Positions 33,801 to 44,203 of a DNA stretch of 64,000 bases are shown one piece after another. The position numbers and the translations under genes were made by a program. Below the pieces are notes generated by a model that made no database searches, had not been told where the DNA came from, and saw only the letters and a program-made list of their open reading frames with translations. Within the stretch, counting starts at the first letter, position 1. Each line of letters opens with the position of its first letter. The DNA is taken from the NCBI RefSeq assembly GCF_002216065.1, contig NZ_CP022282.1, positions 1,240,001 through 1,304,000 of the forward strand. The letters run 5' to 3'. This DNA comes from Chryseobacterium sp. T16E-39 (GTDB taxonomy: Bacteria > Bacteroidota > Bacteroidia > Flavobacteriales > Weeksellaceae).

Positions 33801-35606
33801 TTAAGCTTTCCCAGATCTTTCCATTCTTTTTCTTTCTTCTTCAGAAAGGATTTTCTTTCTCATTCTGATGAAGTTTGGAGTTACCTCGATTGCTTCATCA
33901 CCTTGGATGTATTCCATGCATTCCTCTAATGAGAATAAGATTTTCGGTGCTACACCAGTATCTTTATCTTTTCCAGAAGCTCTCATGTTATTCAACTGTT
34001 TTGCTTCTACGATATTTACAACTAAATCTCCCGGTTTGTTTTGTTCACCAATGATCATCCCAGCGTAGATTTCCTCACCCGGATCCACAAAGAACTTACC
34101 TCTATCCTGTAGTTTAGCAATAGAATATTCAGTAGCAGGACCTTGAGTTTTGCTGATCAATACACCATTGTTTCTTCCAGGAATAGCACCTTTGAATGGC
34201 TTATATTCTGTGAAACGGTGCGCCATAATAGCTTCACCGGCAGTAGCAGTAAGCATTTGAGAACGTAATCCGATTAAACCTCTTGAAGGAATTTCGAATT
34301 CCATATGCTGCATCTCTCCTTTAGTTTCCATAATGTGAAGGTCACCTTTTCTCTGAGTTGCCAAATCGATCACTCTTGAAGCATACTCTTCAGGAACGTC
34401 AACAACTAATGATTCATAAGGCTCACATTTTTCACCATCAATTTCTCTAAGGATAACCTGTGGCTGACCAATTGTCATTTCATACCCTTCTCTTCTCATC
34501 GTTTCGATCAAAACTGATAAGTGAAGAATACCTCTACCAAAGACAAGGAATGTATTTGCATCGTCAGTCTGCTGAACTCTTAATGCTAAGTTTTTCTCTA
34601 ATTCTTTTGTTAATCTTTCTTTCAGGTGATTAGAAGTAACATACTTACCATCTTTTCCGAAGAAAGGTGAATTGTTGATAGAGAACGTCATGTTCAATGT
34701 AGGCTCATCAATTGCAGTTCTTGGCAATGGCTCAGGGTTTTCCATATCCACGAAAGAATCACCGATCTGGAAAGCATCGAAACCTACTACAGCACAGATA
34801 TCTCCTGCCTGTACTTCAGTTACTTTTTTCTTTCCTAAACCTTCGAAAACGTATAATTCTTTTACTTTTCCTTTTACAATTTTACCATCAGCCTGAGCAA
34901 GACCAATCCACTGAGATTCTTTAATCTCACCTCTTGTTACTTTTCCGATTGCAATTCTTCCTAAGAAAGAAGAATAATCAAGAGAAGTAATCTGCATTTG
35001 AAGGTTACCTTCAGATACTTTCGGTGCAGGAACATATTGTAAAATACCATCTAATAATGGGAAAATATCTTCTGTCTGCTCTAATGAAGTATTGAACCAA
35101 CCTTGTTTAGAAGAACCATAGAACGTTGGGAAATCCAATTGCTCCTCAGTAGCTTCCAGGTTGAAGAATAAATCAAATACCTGATCGTGAACTTCGTCCG
35201 GACGACAGTTTGGTTTATCCACTTTATTAATAACCACTAATGGTCTCAAACCTAATTCTAAAGCTTTCTGCAATACGAATCTTGTTTGTGGCATTGGACC
35301 TTCGAAAGCATCTACTAACAAAATTACACCATCTGCCATTTTAAGTACTCTTTCAACCTCACCACCAAAATCGGCGTGACCAGGAGTATCGATTACGTTA
35401 ATTTTAACGTCTTTATAAGTAACAGAAATATTTTTAGATAGAATGGTAATCCCTCTTTCTCTTTCAAGATCGTTATTATCCATTATTAATTCTCCACTTT
35501 CCTGATTTTCTCTGAAAATGTTTGTAGCATGAATAATCTTGTCAACCAAAGTCGTCTTCCCGTGGTCAACGTGTGCGATAATCGCAATATTTCTAATGTT
35601 TTGCAT
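33801..35606 (-). CDS. typA: Translational GTPase TypA (BipA)
   Basis: The 601-residue GTPase has [10 protein letters not shown] (11-20), [20 protein letters not shown] and the NKVD motif, followed by EF-G-like domains and the TypA-specific C-terminal domain. It binds 70S ribosomes and supports 50S assembly and stress adaptation. Length is normal. It forms a single-gene unit with its own -7 element and terminator. Confidence 0.97.
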   Translation of the reverse strand: MQNIRNIAIIAHVDHGKTTLVDKIIHATNIFRENQESGELIMDNNDLERERGITILSKNISVTYKDVKINVIDTPGHADFGGEVERVLKMADGVILLVDAFEGPMPQTRFVLQKALELGLRPLVVINKVDKPNCRPDEVHDQVFDLFFNLEATEEQLDFPTFYGSSKQGWFNTSLEQTEDIFPLLDGILQYVPAPKVSEGNLQMQITSLDYSSFLGRIAIGKVTRGEIKESQWIGLAQADGKIVKGKVKELYVFEGLGKKKVTEVQAGDICAVVGFDAFQIGDSFVDMENPEPLPRTAIDEPTLNMTFSINNSPFFGKDGKYVTSNHLKERLTKELEKNLALRVQQTDDANTFLVFGRGILHLSVLIETMRREGYEMTIGQPQVILREIDGEKCEPYESLVVDVPEEYASRVIDLATQRKGDLHIMETKGEMQHMEFEIPSRGLIGLRSQMLTATAGEAIMAHRFTEYKPFKGAIPGRNNGVLISKTQGPATEYSIAKLQDRGKFFVDPGEEIYAGMIIGEQNKPGDLVVNIVEAKQLNNMRASGKDKDTGVAPKILFSLEECMEYIQGDEAIEVTPNFIRMRKKILSEEERKRMERSGKA

Positions 35607-35624
35607 GAATGATTTTTACGGGTG

Positions 35625-35632
35625 CAAAAATA
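35625..35632 (-). promoter_or_regulatory. -7 promoter element for typA
   Basis: The minus strand reads TATTTTTG, 18 bases before the typA start codon. The following GCACCC is shared with the promoter of the GHL10 gene. Confidence 0.55.
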
Positions 35633-35793
35633 GTGTTTTTTAATTAATTAATTAGTATGATTATGTATTATTTAACAAATTCATAATGAGAAGGTTAAAA
35701 TAAAACCCAGTATAGGGGCTTTACAACATCCCCGATCCACAAACCCACATCTATCTAATCATCTTGATGTTACATCCTTTAGATCTTATAATT

Positions 35794-36051
35794 TTAATAT
35801 ACTTTTTGAAAAAAATAAATCAATACTACTTGAATAAGAACCACCAATCCAAATTTTAATAAAAAAGATTTTTTCAAAATTTTATGTCGGAAAACAAACA
35901 TTCCTGACAACGCACCAATGGTTCCCCCAAAAAATGTTAATAATAAAAGTGTATTTTCAGAAATTCTGCGCTGATATTTCTTGGCTCTCTTTTTATCAAC
36001 ACCAAAAATAAAAAAGCAAAACACATTTATAAGTAGTAGAAAATAAATCAT
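35794..36051 (-). CDS. DUF1294 family membrane protein
   Basis: The 85-residue protein has three hydrophobic segments and the DUF1294 signatures FGVDKKRAKKYQRRISENTLL, GGTIGALSGMFVFRHKILKKSF. The family is a small inner-membrane protein of unknown function. It stands alone next to the GIY-YIG element. Confidence 0.87.
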   Translation of the reverse strand: MIYFLLLINVFCFFIFGVDKKRAKKYQRRISENTLLLLTFFGGTIGALSGMFVFRHKILKKSFLLKFGLVVLIQVVLIYFFQKVY

Positions 36052-36089
36052 AGGCCCTGCAAATGTAAGAGAAATATCACTAAAATTGT

Positions 36090-36113
36090 GGTGGCTGAGG
36101 CACTCGAAACCAC
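36090..36113 (-). repeat. 24-nt imperfect palindrome, left copy (REP-like)
   Basis: Read on the minus strand, this 24-nt sequence (AGTGCCTCAGCCACC core) matches the copy at 36505-36528 at 22 of 24 positions, in opposite orientation. Fifteen bases (36090-36104) are a perfect inverted match to 36514-36528. GTGG/CCAC ends allow it to fold as a hairpin. It bounds the GIY-YIG pseudogene on its 3' side. Confidence 0.75.
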
Positions 36114-36146
36114 TCTGCCTTTGAAAGCCTCAGGCATCGGACCGAA

Positions 36147-36459
36147 TCAATCCAAATTATTTCTTATATCTCTGTACGCAATTGCTAATTTTGGTAAAAG
36201 TTCTGGTACTCCATTGATCAACGCTTCTTTTTTCTTGTGGCTCCATCCTTGTATTTGTTTTTCTCTGTAAAATGCAAAATATACTTGTTCATATTCTTCG
36301 TAATAAATAAGTTTTACAGGAAGCTTTTTAGAAGTTTGATTGGCACCTCCACCCTTTTGATGTTGTAAAATCCATTTTTGAAGATTATTAGTGCTTCCAG
36401 TATAATAGCTACCATCAGGGCAGAACAGAGCACAGCAGTATGTACATCCATCCTTTCAT
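36147..36459 (-). pseudogene. Broken GIY-YIG nuclease-family gene
   Basis: The minus strand from ATG 36459 reads MKGWMYILLCS, the usual start of small GIY-YIG proteins (MYI corresponds to GIY). It then runs into a stop. The rest of the domain continues in another frame: DGSYYTGSTNNLQKW, then KKLPVKLIYYEEY, AFYREKQIQGW and KKKEALINGVPELLPKLA, to TGA at 36147. The two parts join cleanly if ten bases (36417-36426) are removed. The second part has no in-frame start codon, so the gene is inactive. It lies between inverted palindromes. Intact single-domain relatives are putative nucleases of unknown role. Confidence 0.85.
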
Positions 36460-36504
36460 CTTTGAATTATTTGTGTTTTATAAAGATAGGAAAATTGGTT
36501 AATG

Positions 36505-36528
36505 GTGGCTTCTAGTGCCTCAGCCACC
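36505..36528 (+). repeat. 24-nt imperfect palindrome, right copy (REP-like)
   Basis: The second copy of the element lies 46 bases upstream of the GIY-YIG start codon, inverted relative to the left copy. GGTGGCT (36504-36510) pairs with AGCCACC (36522-36528) around an 11-nt loop. Confidence 0.75.
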
Positions 36529-36601
36529 CGGAAATATTTTAATGATTTTAATTATAATATCAGAGATTTGCAATAAAACTCATGGGTAGACAATGCCATA
36601 T

Positions 36602-36637
36602 AAAAAGAGCTGCCTTATAGAAAAGCAGCTCTTTTTT
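36602..36637 (-). terminator. Intrinsic terminator after the YceI gene
   Basis: AAAAAGAGCTGC pairs with GCAGCTCTTTTT around an 11-nt loop (36614-36624); T tracts on both strands. Confidence 0.88.
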
Positions 36638-36653
36638 ACAATATTTAACAAGA

Positions 36654-37331
36654 TTATTTTTTTGCTTTAACGTCAACAGCGATCTCAATATCTTTACTAA
36701 CCATCCATTCTGCAGGATCTGCTTCTGAAGTACCAAATTTAATACCCCAATCCGCTCTGTTTACCGTAAATTTAGCCTGAATAGAAGCTGAATTATCTGT
36801 CACATCTACTTTAGCAGGGAACGTAACATTCATTGTTTTTCCTAATAAGGTAAGATTACCACTTACTGTTTTATTGGCTCCCGTAACTGCATCTTTAGGT
36901 GCTTCTTTAAGATCGGTCACACTTGTAATTTTGAAATCTGAAACCGGATTCTTCTCCACATCGAAAAAGTCAGGTGTTTTCAAATGGGTTACCAAATCTT
37001 CAGGTTTTTTATCTTTTTCAGTTACTGAAGCAGGATCCACCTTGATAGAAGTCATATCAATAACAAAGTTTCCGGCAGAAATTTTTCCTCCTTCAACGCT
37101 TAAATCTCCAGATTTCACATTAAGTGTTCCCCATCGTGGAGCAAAACCTCCTTTGTGAGTTGCTTTCCAGTTTACAATAGATCCCGCTGCATCTACAGCT
37201 AATACTTCTCCTTTACTTTCTGCAACAGTCTGCTCTTGACCAGCACTCGTTGTAGCTGCTGATTTTTCTTTATTACAAGAGGCTGCAAGCAATCCTACTC
37301 CCACTAATGCGATAACAGTAATTTTTTTCAT
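36654..37331 (-). CDS. YceI-family lipoprotein
   Basis: The 225-residue protein has a lipoprotein signal (GVGLLAASCNKE) and a Thr/Ser-rich linker. A YceI beta-barrel domain follows from about residue 45 (GSIVNWKATHKGGF...GTLNVKSGDLSVEGGKISAGNFVIDM). YceI proteins bind isoprenoid-like or amide lipids in a lipocalin-like barrel; the ligand here is unknown. It sits in the envelope. A TACTTTTG element lies 66 bases before the start. Confidence 0.92.
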   Translation of the reverse strand: MKKITVIALVGVGLLAASCNKEKSAATTSAGQEQTVAESKGEVLAVDAAGSIVNWKATHKGGFAPRWGTLNVKSGDLSVEGGKISAGNFVIDMTSIKVDPASVTEKDKKPEDLVTHLKTPDFFDVEKNPVSDFKITSVTDLKEAPKDAVTGANKTVSGNLTLLGKTMNVTFPAKVDVTDNSASIQAKFTVNRADWGIKFGTSEADPAEWMVSKDIEIAVDVKAKK

Positions 37332-37396
37332 AATTGTTTTATTCTTTAAAATTATTTTTTACTAAAATAGAATTTCAGATTTGAAATTCAAAGTTT

Positions 37397-37404
37397 CAAA
37401 AGTA
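37397..37404 (-). promoter_or_regulatory. -7 promoter element for the YceI gene
   Basis: The minus strand reads TACTTTTG, a perfect TAnnTTTG match. No TTG is seen at the -33 position. Confidence 0.45.
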
Positions 37405-37596
37405 GAAAAAGCTTATTACATATCATCTTAACCTAGATCAAGAAATAATAAGTATGATTTTTATTGCTCATAGAGAAAGAATAATGAAAATGGTTTACTT
37501 AAACTTTAAAATACATTAACTTTGAGATGCGACAAATGATTAACATACTGGCTATGTTATCTATTCACCACTTCTGAAATACAATTCAACCACTAA

Positions 37597-38274
<678 letters not shown>

Positions 38275-38353
38275 GATTCTTCTTGAATTTAAGGCATTGG
38301 TACCTATCTTTTCTCATTCCAAAATCTTAATTTAGCCTGCCGAAACCAGAACA

Positions 38354-40477
38354 ATGACGACCGTAGAATTTATAAGAAAACAACTCAACATCTCTGAAAA
38401 GAGTATTAACAATACCCTACAACTACTTGCAGAAGATTGCACGATCCCTTTCATATCCAGATACCGGAAAGATTTTACCGGAAACCTGGACGAAGTACAG
38501 ATAGAGCAGATTTCAAAACTAAGCAAGCAGTTTGATGATATTGTTAAAAGAAAGGAATCTATTCTTAAATCCATTGAAGAACAAGACTCATTAAACCCTG
38601 AACTGAAACAGAGAATTGAAGAAAGTTTTGATCTTCAGGAACTTGAAGACCTGTACCTTCCTTTTAAAAAACGTAAAAAAACAAAAGCGGATGCTGCCAA
38701 AGAAAAGGGATTAGAACCTCTGGCTAAAATCATTATGAGCCAGAAAACCGGGGATCTTGATTCTTTAGCGTCTCGATATCTCAATGATAGGGTTCATTCT
38801 GAAGAAGAAGCCCTTCAGGGCGCCAGAGATATTATGGCAGAATGGATCAACGAAAATATGTATGTCCGTAAAAATCTTCGAAGATTATTTCAGCGTAAGG
38901 CAGCTATTTCGTCAAAAGTTGTCAAAGCCAAAAAAGACGAAGAAAACGCTCAGAAATTCTCCCAGTATTTCGAATGGGAAGAGAGCCTCAACCGAACCCC
39001 TTCTCATAGACTTTTAGCTATGTTAAGAGCAGAGTCTGAAGGTTTTGTAAAGATAAATATAGGTGTAGACAAAGATGAAGCAATTGATTTCATTGAGAAT
39101 GCTATTATAAAGTCTAAAAATGAAAGTGCCGAACAGATTGCAATTGCCATAAAAGACAGTTATAAAAGACTGCTAGAACCTGCTATTTCGAACGAAACAC
39201 TGCAGGAAGCAAAAGAAAAGGCAGATAAAAAAGCAATTGAAATTTTTTCTGAAAACTTAACCCAGTTGTTATTGGCTCCACCCTTGGGAGAAAAAAGGAT
39301 TTTAGCAATTGATCCTGGGTATAAAAGTGGATGTAAAATAGTCTGCCTTGATGAGAAAGGAGATCTTTTACACAACGAAACGATCTATCCTCACGCACCT
39401 CAGAATGAATCGGGAATGGCTATGAAAAAGATCCGTTCGATGGTGAACGCCTACAATATTGAAGCAATTTCAATAGGAAATGGAACGGCAAGCCGCGAAA
39501 CCGAGTTTTTCATTAAGAAAATTGCTTTTAATAAGCCATTACAGGTTTTTGTGGTTTCAGAGGCAGGGGCATCTGTGTATTCTGCAAGCAAAATCGCCAG
39601 AGAAGAATTCCCAAGTTATGATGTAACAGTTCGTGGAGCCGTATCTATCGGCAGAAGATTAGCAGACCCATTGGCCGAGCTGGTTAAAATTGATGCCAAA
39701 TCTATTGGCGTCGGTCAATATCAGCACGACGTAGATCAAACTCAGTTGAAAAATGAGCTGGATTCTACAGTTATGAAATGCGTAAACTCTGTTGGAATAA
39801 ACCTTAATACAGCCAGTAAGTCATTGTTGAGCTATGTTTCAGGAATTGGTGAAAAGATGGCTGAAAACATCGTTAATTACCGCGCTGAAAATGGAGCTTT
39901 TGAAGACAGGAAACAACTAAAAAAAGTTCCCAGATTAGGAGAAAAAGCCTTTCAGCAAGCTGCAGCATTCATTAGAATAAGCAATGGAAAAAATGCTTTG
40001 GATAATTCAGCCGTTCACCCGGAAGCCTATGGTATCGTAGAAAAAATGGCAAAAGATCTTGGCATTAAATCTGATGAACTTATTGCCAATAAAGAAAAAA
40101 TTGCATTAATCCAGGCTGAAAAATACATTACGGAGCAAATTGGTATTCTTGGAATCAGAGATATTTTAAAAGAGCTTGAAAAACCTGGATTAGATCCAAG
40201 AAAAGCAGCTAAAGTTTTTGAGTTCGATCCAAGTGTAAAAAGTGTAAAAGATTTAAAAATAGGAATGATCCTTCCAGGAATTGTCAATAATATTACCGCA
40301 TTTGGATGTTTTGTTGATTTAGGAATCAAAGAAAGCGGACTCGTTCATATCTCTCAGCTGAAAGAGGGTTTTGTTTCTGACGTGAATGAAGTCGTAAAAC
40401 TACATCAACATGTCCAGGTAAAAGTAACAGAAGTAGATGAAGTCAGAAAAAGAATTCAGCTAAGCATGATCCTGTAA
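38354..40477 (+). CDS. tex: Tex family RNA-binding transcription accessory protein
   Basis: The 707-residue protein has the Tex layout: N-terminal helical region, a YqgF-like RNase H fold (ILAIDPGYKSGCKIVCLDE, about 316-334), tandem helix-hairpin-helix motifs (NLNTASKSLLSYVSGIGEKMAENIV) and a C-terminal S1 domain (IGMILPGIVNNITAFGCFVDLG). Tex binds nucleic acid and is the bacterial relative of Spt6. It acts in the cytoplasm with RNA polymerase. Length is normal. Confidence 0.95.
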   Translation: MTTVEFIRKQLNISEKSINNTLQLLAEDCTIPFISRYRKDFTGNLDEVQIEQISKLSKQFDDIVKRKESILKSIEEQDSLNPELKQRIEESFDLQELEDLYLPFKKRKKTKADAAKEKGLEPLAKIIMSQKTGDLDSLASRYLNDRVHSEEEALQGARDIMAEWINENMYVRKNLRRLFQRKAAISSKVVKAKKDEENAQKFSQYFEWEESLNRTPSHRLLAMLRAESEGFVKINIGVDKDEAIDFIENAIIKSKNESAEQIAIAIKDSYKRLLEPAISNETLQEAKEKADKKAIEIFSENLTQLLLAPPLGEKRILAIDPGYKSGCKIVCLDEKGDLLHNETIYPHAPQNESGMAMKKIRSMVNAYNIEAISIGNGTASRETEFFIKKIAFNKPLQVFVVSEAGASVYSASKIAREEFPSYDVTVRGAVSIGRRLADPLAELVKIDAKSIGVGQYQHDVDQTQLKNELDSTVMKCVNSVGINLNTASKSLLSYVSGIGEKMAENIVNYRAENGAFEDRKQLKKVPRLGEKAFQQAAAFIRISNGKNALDNSAVHPEAYGIVEKMAKDLGIKSDELIANKEKIALIQAEKYITEQIGILGIRDILKELEKPGLDPRKAAKVFEFDPSVKSVKDLKIGMILPGIVNNITAFGCFVDLGIKESGLVHISQLKEGFVSDVNEVVKLHQHVQVKVTEVDEVRKRIQLSMIL

Positions 40478-40487
40478 TGAATTTAGT

Positions 40488-41069
40488 TTGAAAATATCTG
40501 AAATTAAAGAAAGAAAAATCATTCATAGACCCACTCAAAATTTCGATGAGTGGGGAAATAGAATATATCATTCTTATGAATATCACCTCCCTTACAATCC
40601 TGGTTATAAGGGAAATGAAACCGAAAGACTTTTTGCCAAGTGGATAGATATGTTACCTTTTTGCTTAATTTTTTATTTTGTATTTCATAAAATGATTCTT
40701 GTAAGCATTGTACTTTCTGTCCCATGCGTTTTGGTTTTAGGAACACTAACAGAATTTTACTGGGGATCGACATTGGGAAAAAAGGTATTCAAAATTAAAG
40801 TAATTGATGATAACGGAAACTATCCTGTTTTTTTAAAATCACTGCAAAGAAACCTTTTATGCCTTGCTAATTTTTATCCCGTCTTCTCCGAACGCACAAC
40901 CAGAACAGTTGCTATGGGAAGACAAACAAGAATGCAGATGAATTTTAGTATGCATATGAACAATACGATTTGTAAAACCTACATAGTAAAAGAAAGTAAA
41001 ATTCCTGAAATCAAAGAGCTTTTGAAATATCAGGGGAATCAGAATCTTTTACCGCAAAAACAATTTTAA
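40488..41069 (+). CDS. RDD family membrane protein
   Basis: The 193-residue protein begins at TTG 40488 (MKISEIKERK), and the conserved family N-terminus supports this rare start; no ATG is available. The RDD domain is visible from FAKWIDMLPF through two hydrophobic helices and GSTLGKKVFKIKVID. The family is often linked to transport of small solutes, but the function is unknown. It follows tex after 10 bases and is probably co-transcribed with it. Confidence 0.85.
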   Translation: MKISEIKERKIIHRPTQNFDEWGNRIYHSYEYHLPYNPGYKGNETERLFAKWIDMLPFCLIFYFVFHKMILVSIVLSVPCVLVLGTLTEFYWGSTLGKKVFKIKVIDDNGNYPVFLKSLQRNLLCLANFYPVFSERTTRTVAMGRQTRMQMNFSMHMNNTICKTYIVKESKIPEIKELLKYQGNQNLLPQKQF

Positions 41070-41072
41070 ATA

Positions 41073-41106
41073 AAAAAACCGTCACATTTCTATGGCGGTT
41101 TTTTTT
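41073..41106. terminator. Bidirectional terminator
   Basis: AAAACCGTCA pairs with TGGCGGTTTT (one G-T wobble) around an 8-nt loop, with A and T tracts on both sides, between convergent genes. Confidence 0.82.
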
Positions 41107-41112
41107 ATTTGT

Positions 41113-42684
41113 TTATTTAAAATCTTTAGAATCCCTTCTCGGTTCTTTTGCTTCCGGCCATTTTACCGTTTCTCCTTTATCATCCTGAGGCATTACTCTT
41201 TTCTCCCTGCTGGTAAATTCAGGATCCTCTGATGCCATATAAGCTAAAGTAGCCGTTAAAATCACATTATTTTTAACCTCATCAAAAACAATCTTATCAT
41301 ACGTATCTTTTGTAGTATGCCACGTATAACCAAAATAGCCCCAATTCAATGAGCTTAAAGAAAACCCAGGAACACCAGCCGCTACAAATGAAGCGTGATC
41401 AGATCCTCCTCCACCAGGTAATCCGGGGAAATCAGTTTTAATATTGTCCCGTACTTTTTTAGGAACCGCATTCAACCATTTTCCAATATAGTCGTAGGAC
41501 TTCACAAATCCCTGACCGTTGATATTCACTACACGACCCGTACCGTTGTCCTGGTTGAAAACAGCCTGAGTTCCTTTCATAATTTCCGGGTTATCTGCAA
41601 CAAATCCCCTTGACCCATTCAATCCCTGTTCTTCACTTCCCCAGAGTCCTATTACAATTGTTCTTTTATTATTCGGGTAATACTTTTTAAGAATCCTCAT
41701 TGTTTCGAGCATAGTAAGTGTTCCCGTTCCATTATCTGTAGCTCCCTGAGCTCCGTCCCATGAATCCAGATGTGCAGAAAGAATAACATATTCGTTAGGC
41801 TTTTCTTTTCCTTTGATCATTCCTATGGTATTAAAACTTTTGGATTCAGGAAGTATTTTTGATTGAGCTTCAAGCTTTATTTTTGGCTGAGCTCCTTTTT
41901 CGGCCATTCTATACAGCATTCCATAGTCTTCTACATCTATATCGATCATAGGGATCTTTGATGTTTTCGCCCCAAATATCCTGTTCGCACCCATAATTCC
42001 AGTCCAGTTAGAAATAGCAATTCCAGCTGCTCCTGCTTTTTCTAATGCTTCAGGAAGTGTATTATTATCATATCCTATGTTTTTCACATAGTCACGAAAA
42101 TCTTTGGAAGCCTGCTCTTTTTCAGCTTTTAGCTTTTCATATAATTCAGGAGTAGCAAATTCTTTGATCTGATCATCCGAACGACCGATCTTCTGATATT
42201 GGGCCATTAATACAATTTTACCTTTCACAGAAGGTAGCCATTGATCAAACTCAGCCTTGGAAGACACTTTAGGAAGTATAACAACTTCAGCTTCAATTGC
42301 TTTTTTCGTTGCAGGACTCCAGGCCAACTGTGTTGCAGACAATGATTTTACACGGGGATAAGTCATATCTACATGAGTAATACCTCTCTGCCATCCTTTC
42401 CAGGTTCCAAACTGTTTAAGCTCTGCATCCACACCCCAGGAGCGAAGCGTTTTAGCCGTCCATTCATTTGCTGCAAGCATTTCGGGAGTCCCCACCAAAC
42501 GGGGGCCGATGCCATCAAGCAGCTCATAAGCCATATTTTCGAGTTGAGAATTATTATTGGCTTCATTGACGAAGCTTTCTACAATAGGATTAAGCTTTTC
42601 CTGAGATTTTGAGGGAGCCTGTGCCCATGACAATTGCACTGCAAGAACTACAGCTGGCACCGCAAAAAATTTATTTATCTCCAT
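41113..42684 (-). CDS. Secreted M28 family zinc peptidase
   Basis: The 523-residue protein has a signal peptide (cleavage near SWAQA, residue 22). A PA-like insertion precedes the M28 catalytic domain with zinc ligands His305 (SAHLDSWDG), Asp317 (ATDN), Glu351/Glu352 (GSEEQGLNG), Asp379 and the GGGGSDHASF histidine. It resembles carboxypeptidase Q-like aminopeptidases. No sorting domain is present, so it is probably periplasmic. It degrades peptides for nutrition or turnover; specificity is unknown. Confidence 0.92.
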   Translation of the reverse strand: MEINKFFAVPAVVLAVQLSWAQAPSKSQEKLNPIVESFVNEANNNSQLENMAYELLDGIGPRLVGTPEMLAANEWTAKTLRSWGVDAELKQFGTWKGWQRGITHVDMTYPRVKSLSATQLAWSPATKKAIEAEVVILPKVSSKAEFDQWLPSVKGKIVLMAQYQKIGRSDDQIKEFATPELYEKLKAEKEQASKDFRDYVKNIGYDNNTLPEALEKAGAAGIAISNWTGIMGANRIFGAKTSKIPMIDIDVEDYGMLYRMAEKGAQPKIKLEAQSKILPESKSFNTIGMIKGKEKPNEYVILSAHLDSWDGAQGATDNGTGTLTMLETMRILKKYYPNNKRTIVIGLWGSEEQGLNGSRGFVADNPEIMKGTQAVFNQDNGTGRVVNINGQGFVKSYDYIGKWLNAVPKKVRDNIKTDFPGLPGGGGSDHASFVAAGVPGFSLSSLNWGYFGYTWHTTKDTYDKIVFDEVKNNVILTATLAYMASEDPEFTSREKRVMPQDDKGETVKWPEAKEPRRDSKDFK

Positions 42685-42878
42685 AGTACATTATTGAATG
42701 CTTAAAGATAACAGAATTTGTATGAATGAAGAAAAAAATGAAGAATTAAAAGGCTTAAAAACCATATTGAACCTATAATATTTTCCGAGACACTAAAAAA
42801 TTCACCTAAAAAATAAATAGATAAAAAATGATAAAGACCATATTAAAAATAACAACTTTTAATTCTTATCAAAAGGTA

Positions 42879-44024
42879 TTACTTTTCGTTAATAAAAGCT
42901 TGCTCCTCTGCAGAAAGGAGAATAGCATCCTCTTTCTCCGCTTTTACCGGAACATTTTCCCAGATGCTTTTGGTAAAATCTACTTTCTGGGAAAGCCCCT
43001 CTCTGCTAGACTTTTCAAAAGTATTGTAAATTATTTCCCTGCTGAATTTTCTTTCATGCTTCTTTCCAAGATAGACCGCTGAATATTTATCACCTGAAAA
43101 TCTGGTTAAAGCCGGGAGGTACATTCCGTCCTTTTTATAAAAATCAAAAATAAGCGTAGCATCACCGAGCTGATAATCATATTCTACTCCTGCCATTCTT
43201 CTTCTGATTGGTGGATATCCTGTCTGTAAATAATGGACTTCAAAATAAGTAATAACCTTATCAGTCTTATTATATTTTAGCTCTCCATTAAGTTCAATAC
43301 CTGTACCTGACTCGATCTTAAAAGTAATCAACTGTTCATCCCCTTCTTCAGAGATCATTCTCCCTGAATATTTTGAATTAATACTGTTGATGTGATTCAG
43401 TGTACGGCCCAGTTCAAAACTAAAGAAATAATTCCCCATATATTCATGAGCAAATTCATTACTCCCTGGTGAAAAAATACTGTCTGATTTTGTATTTTTC
43501 AGGTATTTCACATTATTCAACTGCATCTGTAGGATCTTATCATAATTTTTACTGATCCCATCTTTATAGTTGTAATGGTTATTTTTGCTCCATAATTTGG
43601 ATTCAGCAATAACTAAAAAGCAAAGTTCGTCGTTGTCTGATCTTTTTTCTTTGAATATTACATCATACAGAGAAGGCCCATTATAATATCTTTTTTTATA
43701 GTTCTTTTTTATATCATTAAAAAGTTTTTTTATGTCTACACTTACTATTTTTACCTCTTCAATGTTTTTAAATGTAGGCGTCAATTTGATCGGAGAATTA
43801 AAACCACTCACTTTTCTTTTCTGATATCCAAAAGCTGACACTTCAAAATTAGCTGCATTCTGTATAACCGGGGCAAAGCCGTCCTCATTGGTATAAACAA
43901 CCTGATTATTGACAATAATCCTTGCATGGAATATGGCTTTCCCATTTTCTGAATCCACAACTTTTACTTTTTGGGCAGAAAAAAGACCAAAAAAAAGAAT
44001 CAAAAATAAATAAGATTGCTTCAT
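42879..44024 (-). CDS. Secreted protein with N-terminal carboxypeptidase-regulatory-like domain
   Basis: The 381-residue protein has a short signal peptide (FFGLFSAQ). A 70-residue beta-sandwich follows (VKVVDSENGKAIFHARIIVNNQVVYTNEDGFAPV), resembling the CarboxypepD_reg-like domain common in Bacteroidota envelope proteins. The remaining 300 residues, with KYSGRMI and PIRRRMAGVEYDY, fit a common but uncharacterised class of periplasmic proteins. I give no function. Confidence 0.75.
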   Translation of the reverse strand: MKQSYLFLILFFGLFSAQKVKVVDSENGKAIFHARIIVNNQVVYTNEDGFAPVIQNAANFEVSAFGYQKRKVSGFNSPIKLTPTFKNIEEVKIVSVDIKKLFNDIKKNYKKRYYNGPSLYDVIFKEKRSDNDELCFLVIAESKLWSKNNHYNYKDGISKNYDKILQMQLNNVKYLKNTKSDSIFSPGSNEFAHEYMGNYFFSFELGRTLNHINSINSKYSGRMISEEGDEQLITFKIESGTGIELNGELKYNKTDKVITYFEVHYLQTGYPPIRRRMAGVEYDYQLGDATLIFDFYKKDGMYLPALTRFSGDKYSAVYLGKKHERKFSREIIYNTFEKSSREGLSQKVDFTKSIWENVPVKAEKEDAILLSAEEQAFINEK

Positions 44025-44170
44025 ATGATGTGTAATTAATTTTTTACTTAACTATACAAATATATACCCAGAGAAGGAAATAAGAAAGTACTCTGAAACT
44101 ATTTTTAAACAATTACAGAAAGAAAAATTAATATTTGAAAGACTAATCAATGATAAAATCATGGCATAAA

Positions 44171-44194
44171 AAAAGCCAGCTTAATAAGCCGGCT
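44171..44194 (-). terminator. Intrinsic terminator after the histone H1-like gene
   Basis: On the minus strand AGCCGGC pairs with GCTGGCT (one mismatch) around a 7-nt loop and is followed by TTTTTTT. Confidence 0.8.
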
Positions 44195-44203
44195 CCAGGA
44201 AAT

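Noticed and set aside
36090..36528. Complete insertion sequence with transposase
   Set aside because: No DDE, Y1 or serine recombinase gene lies between the inverted palindromes and no target duplication is visible.
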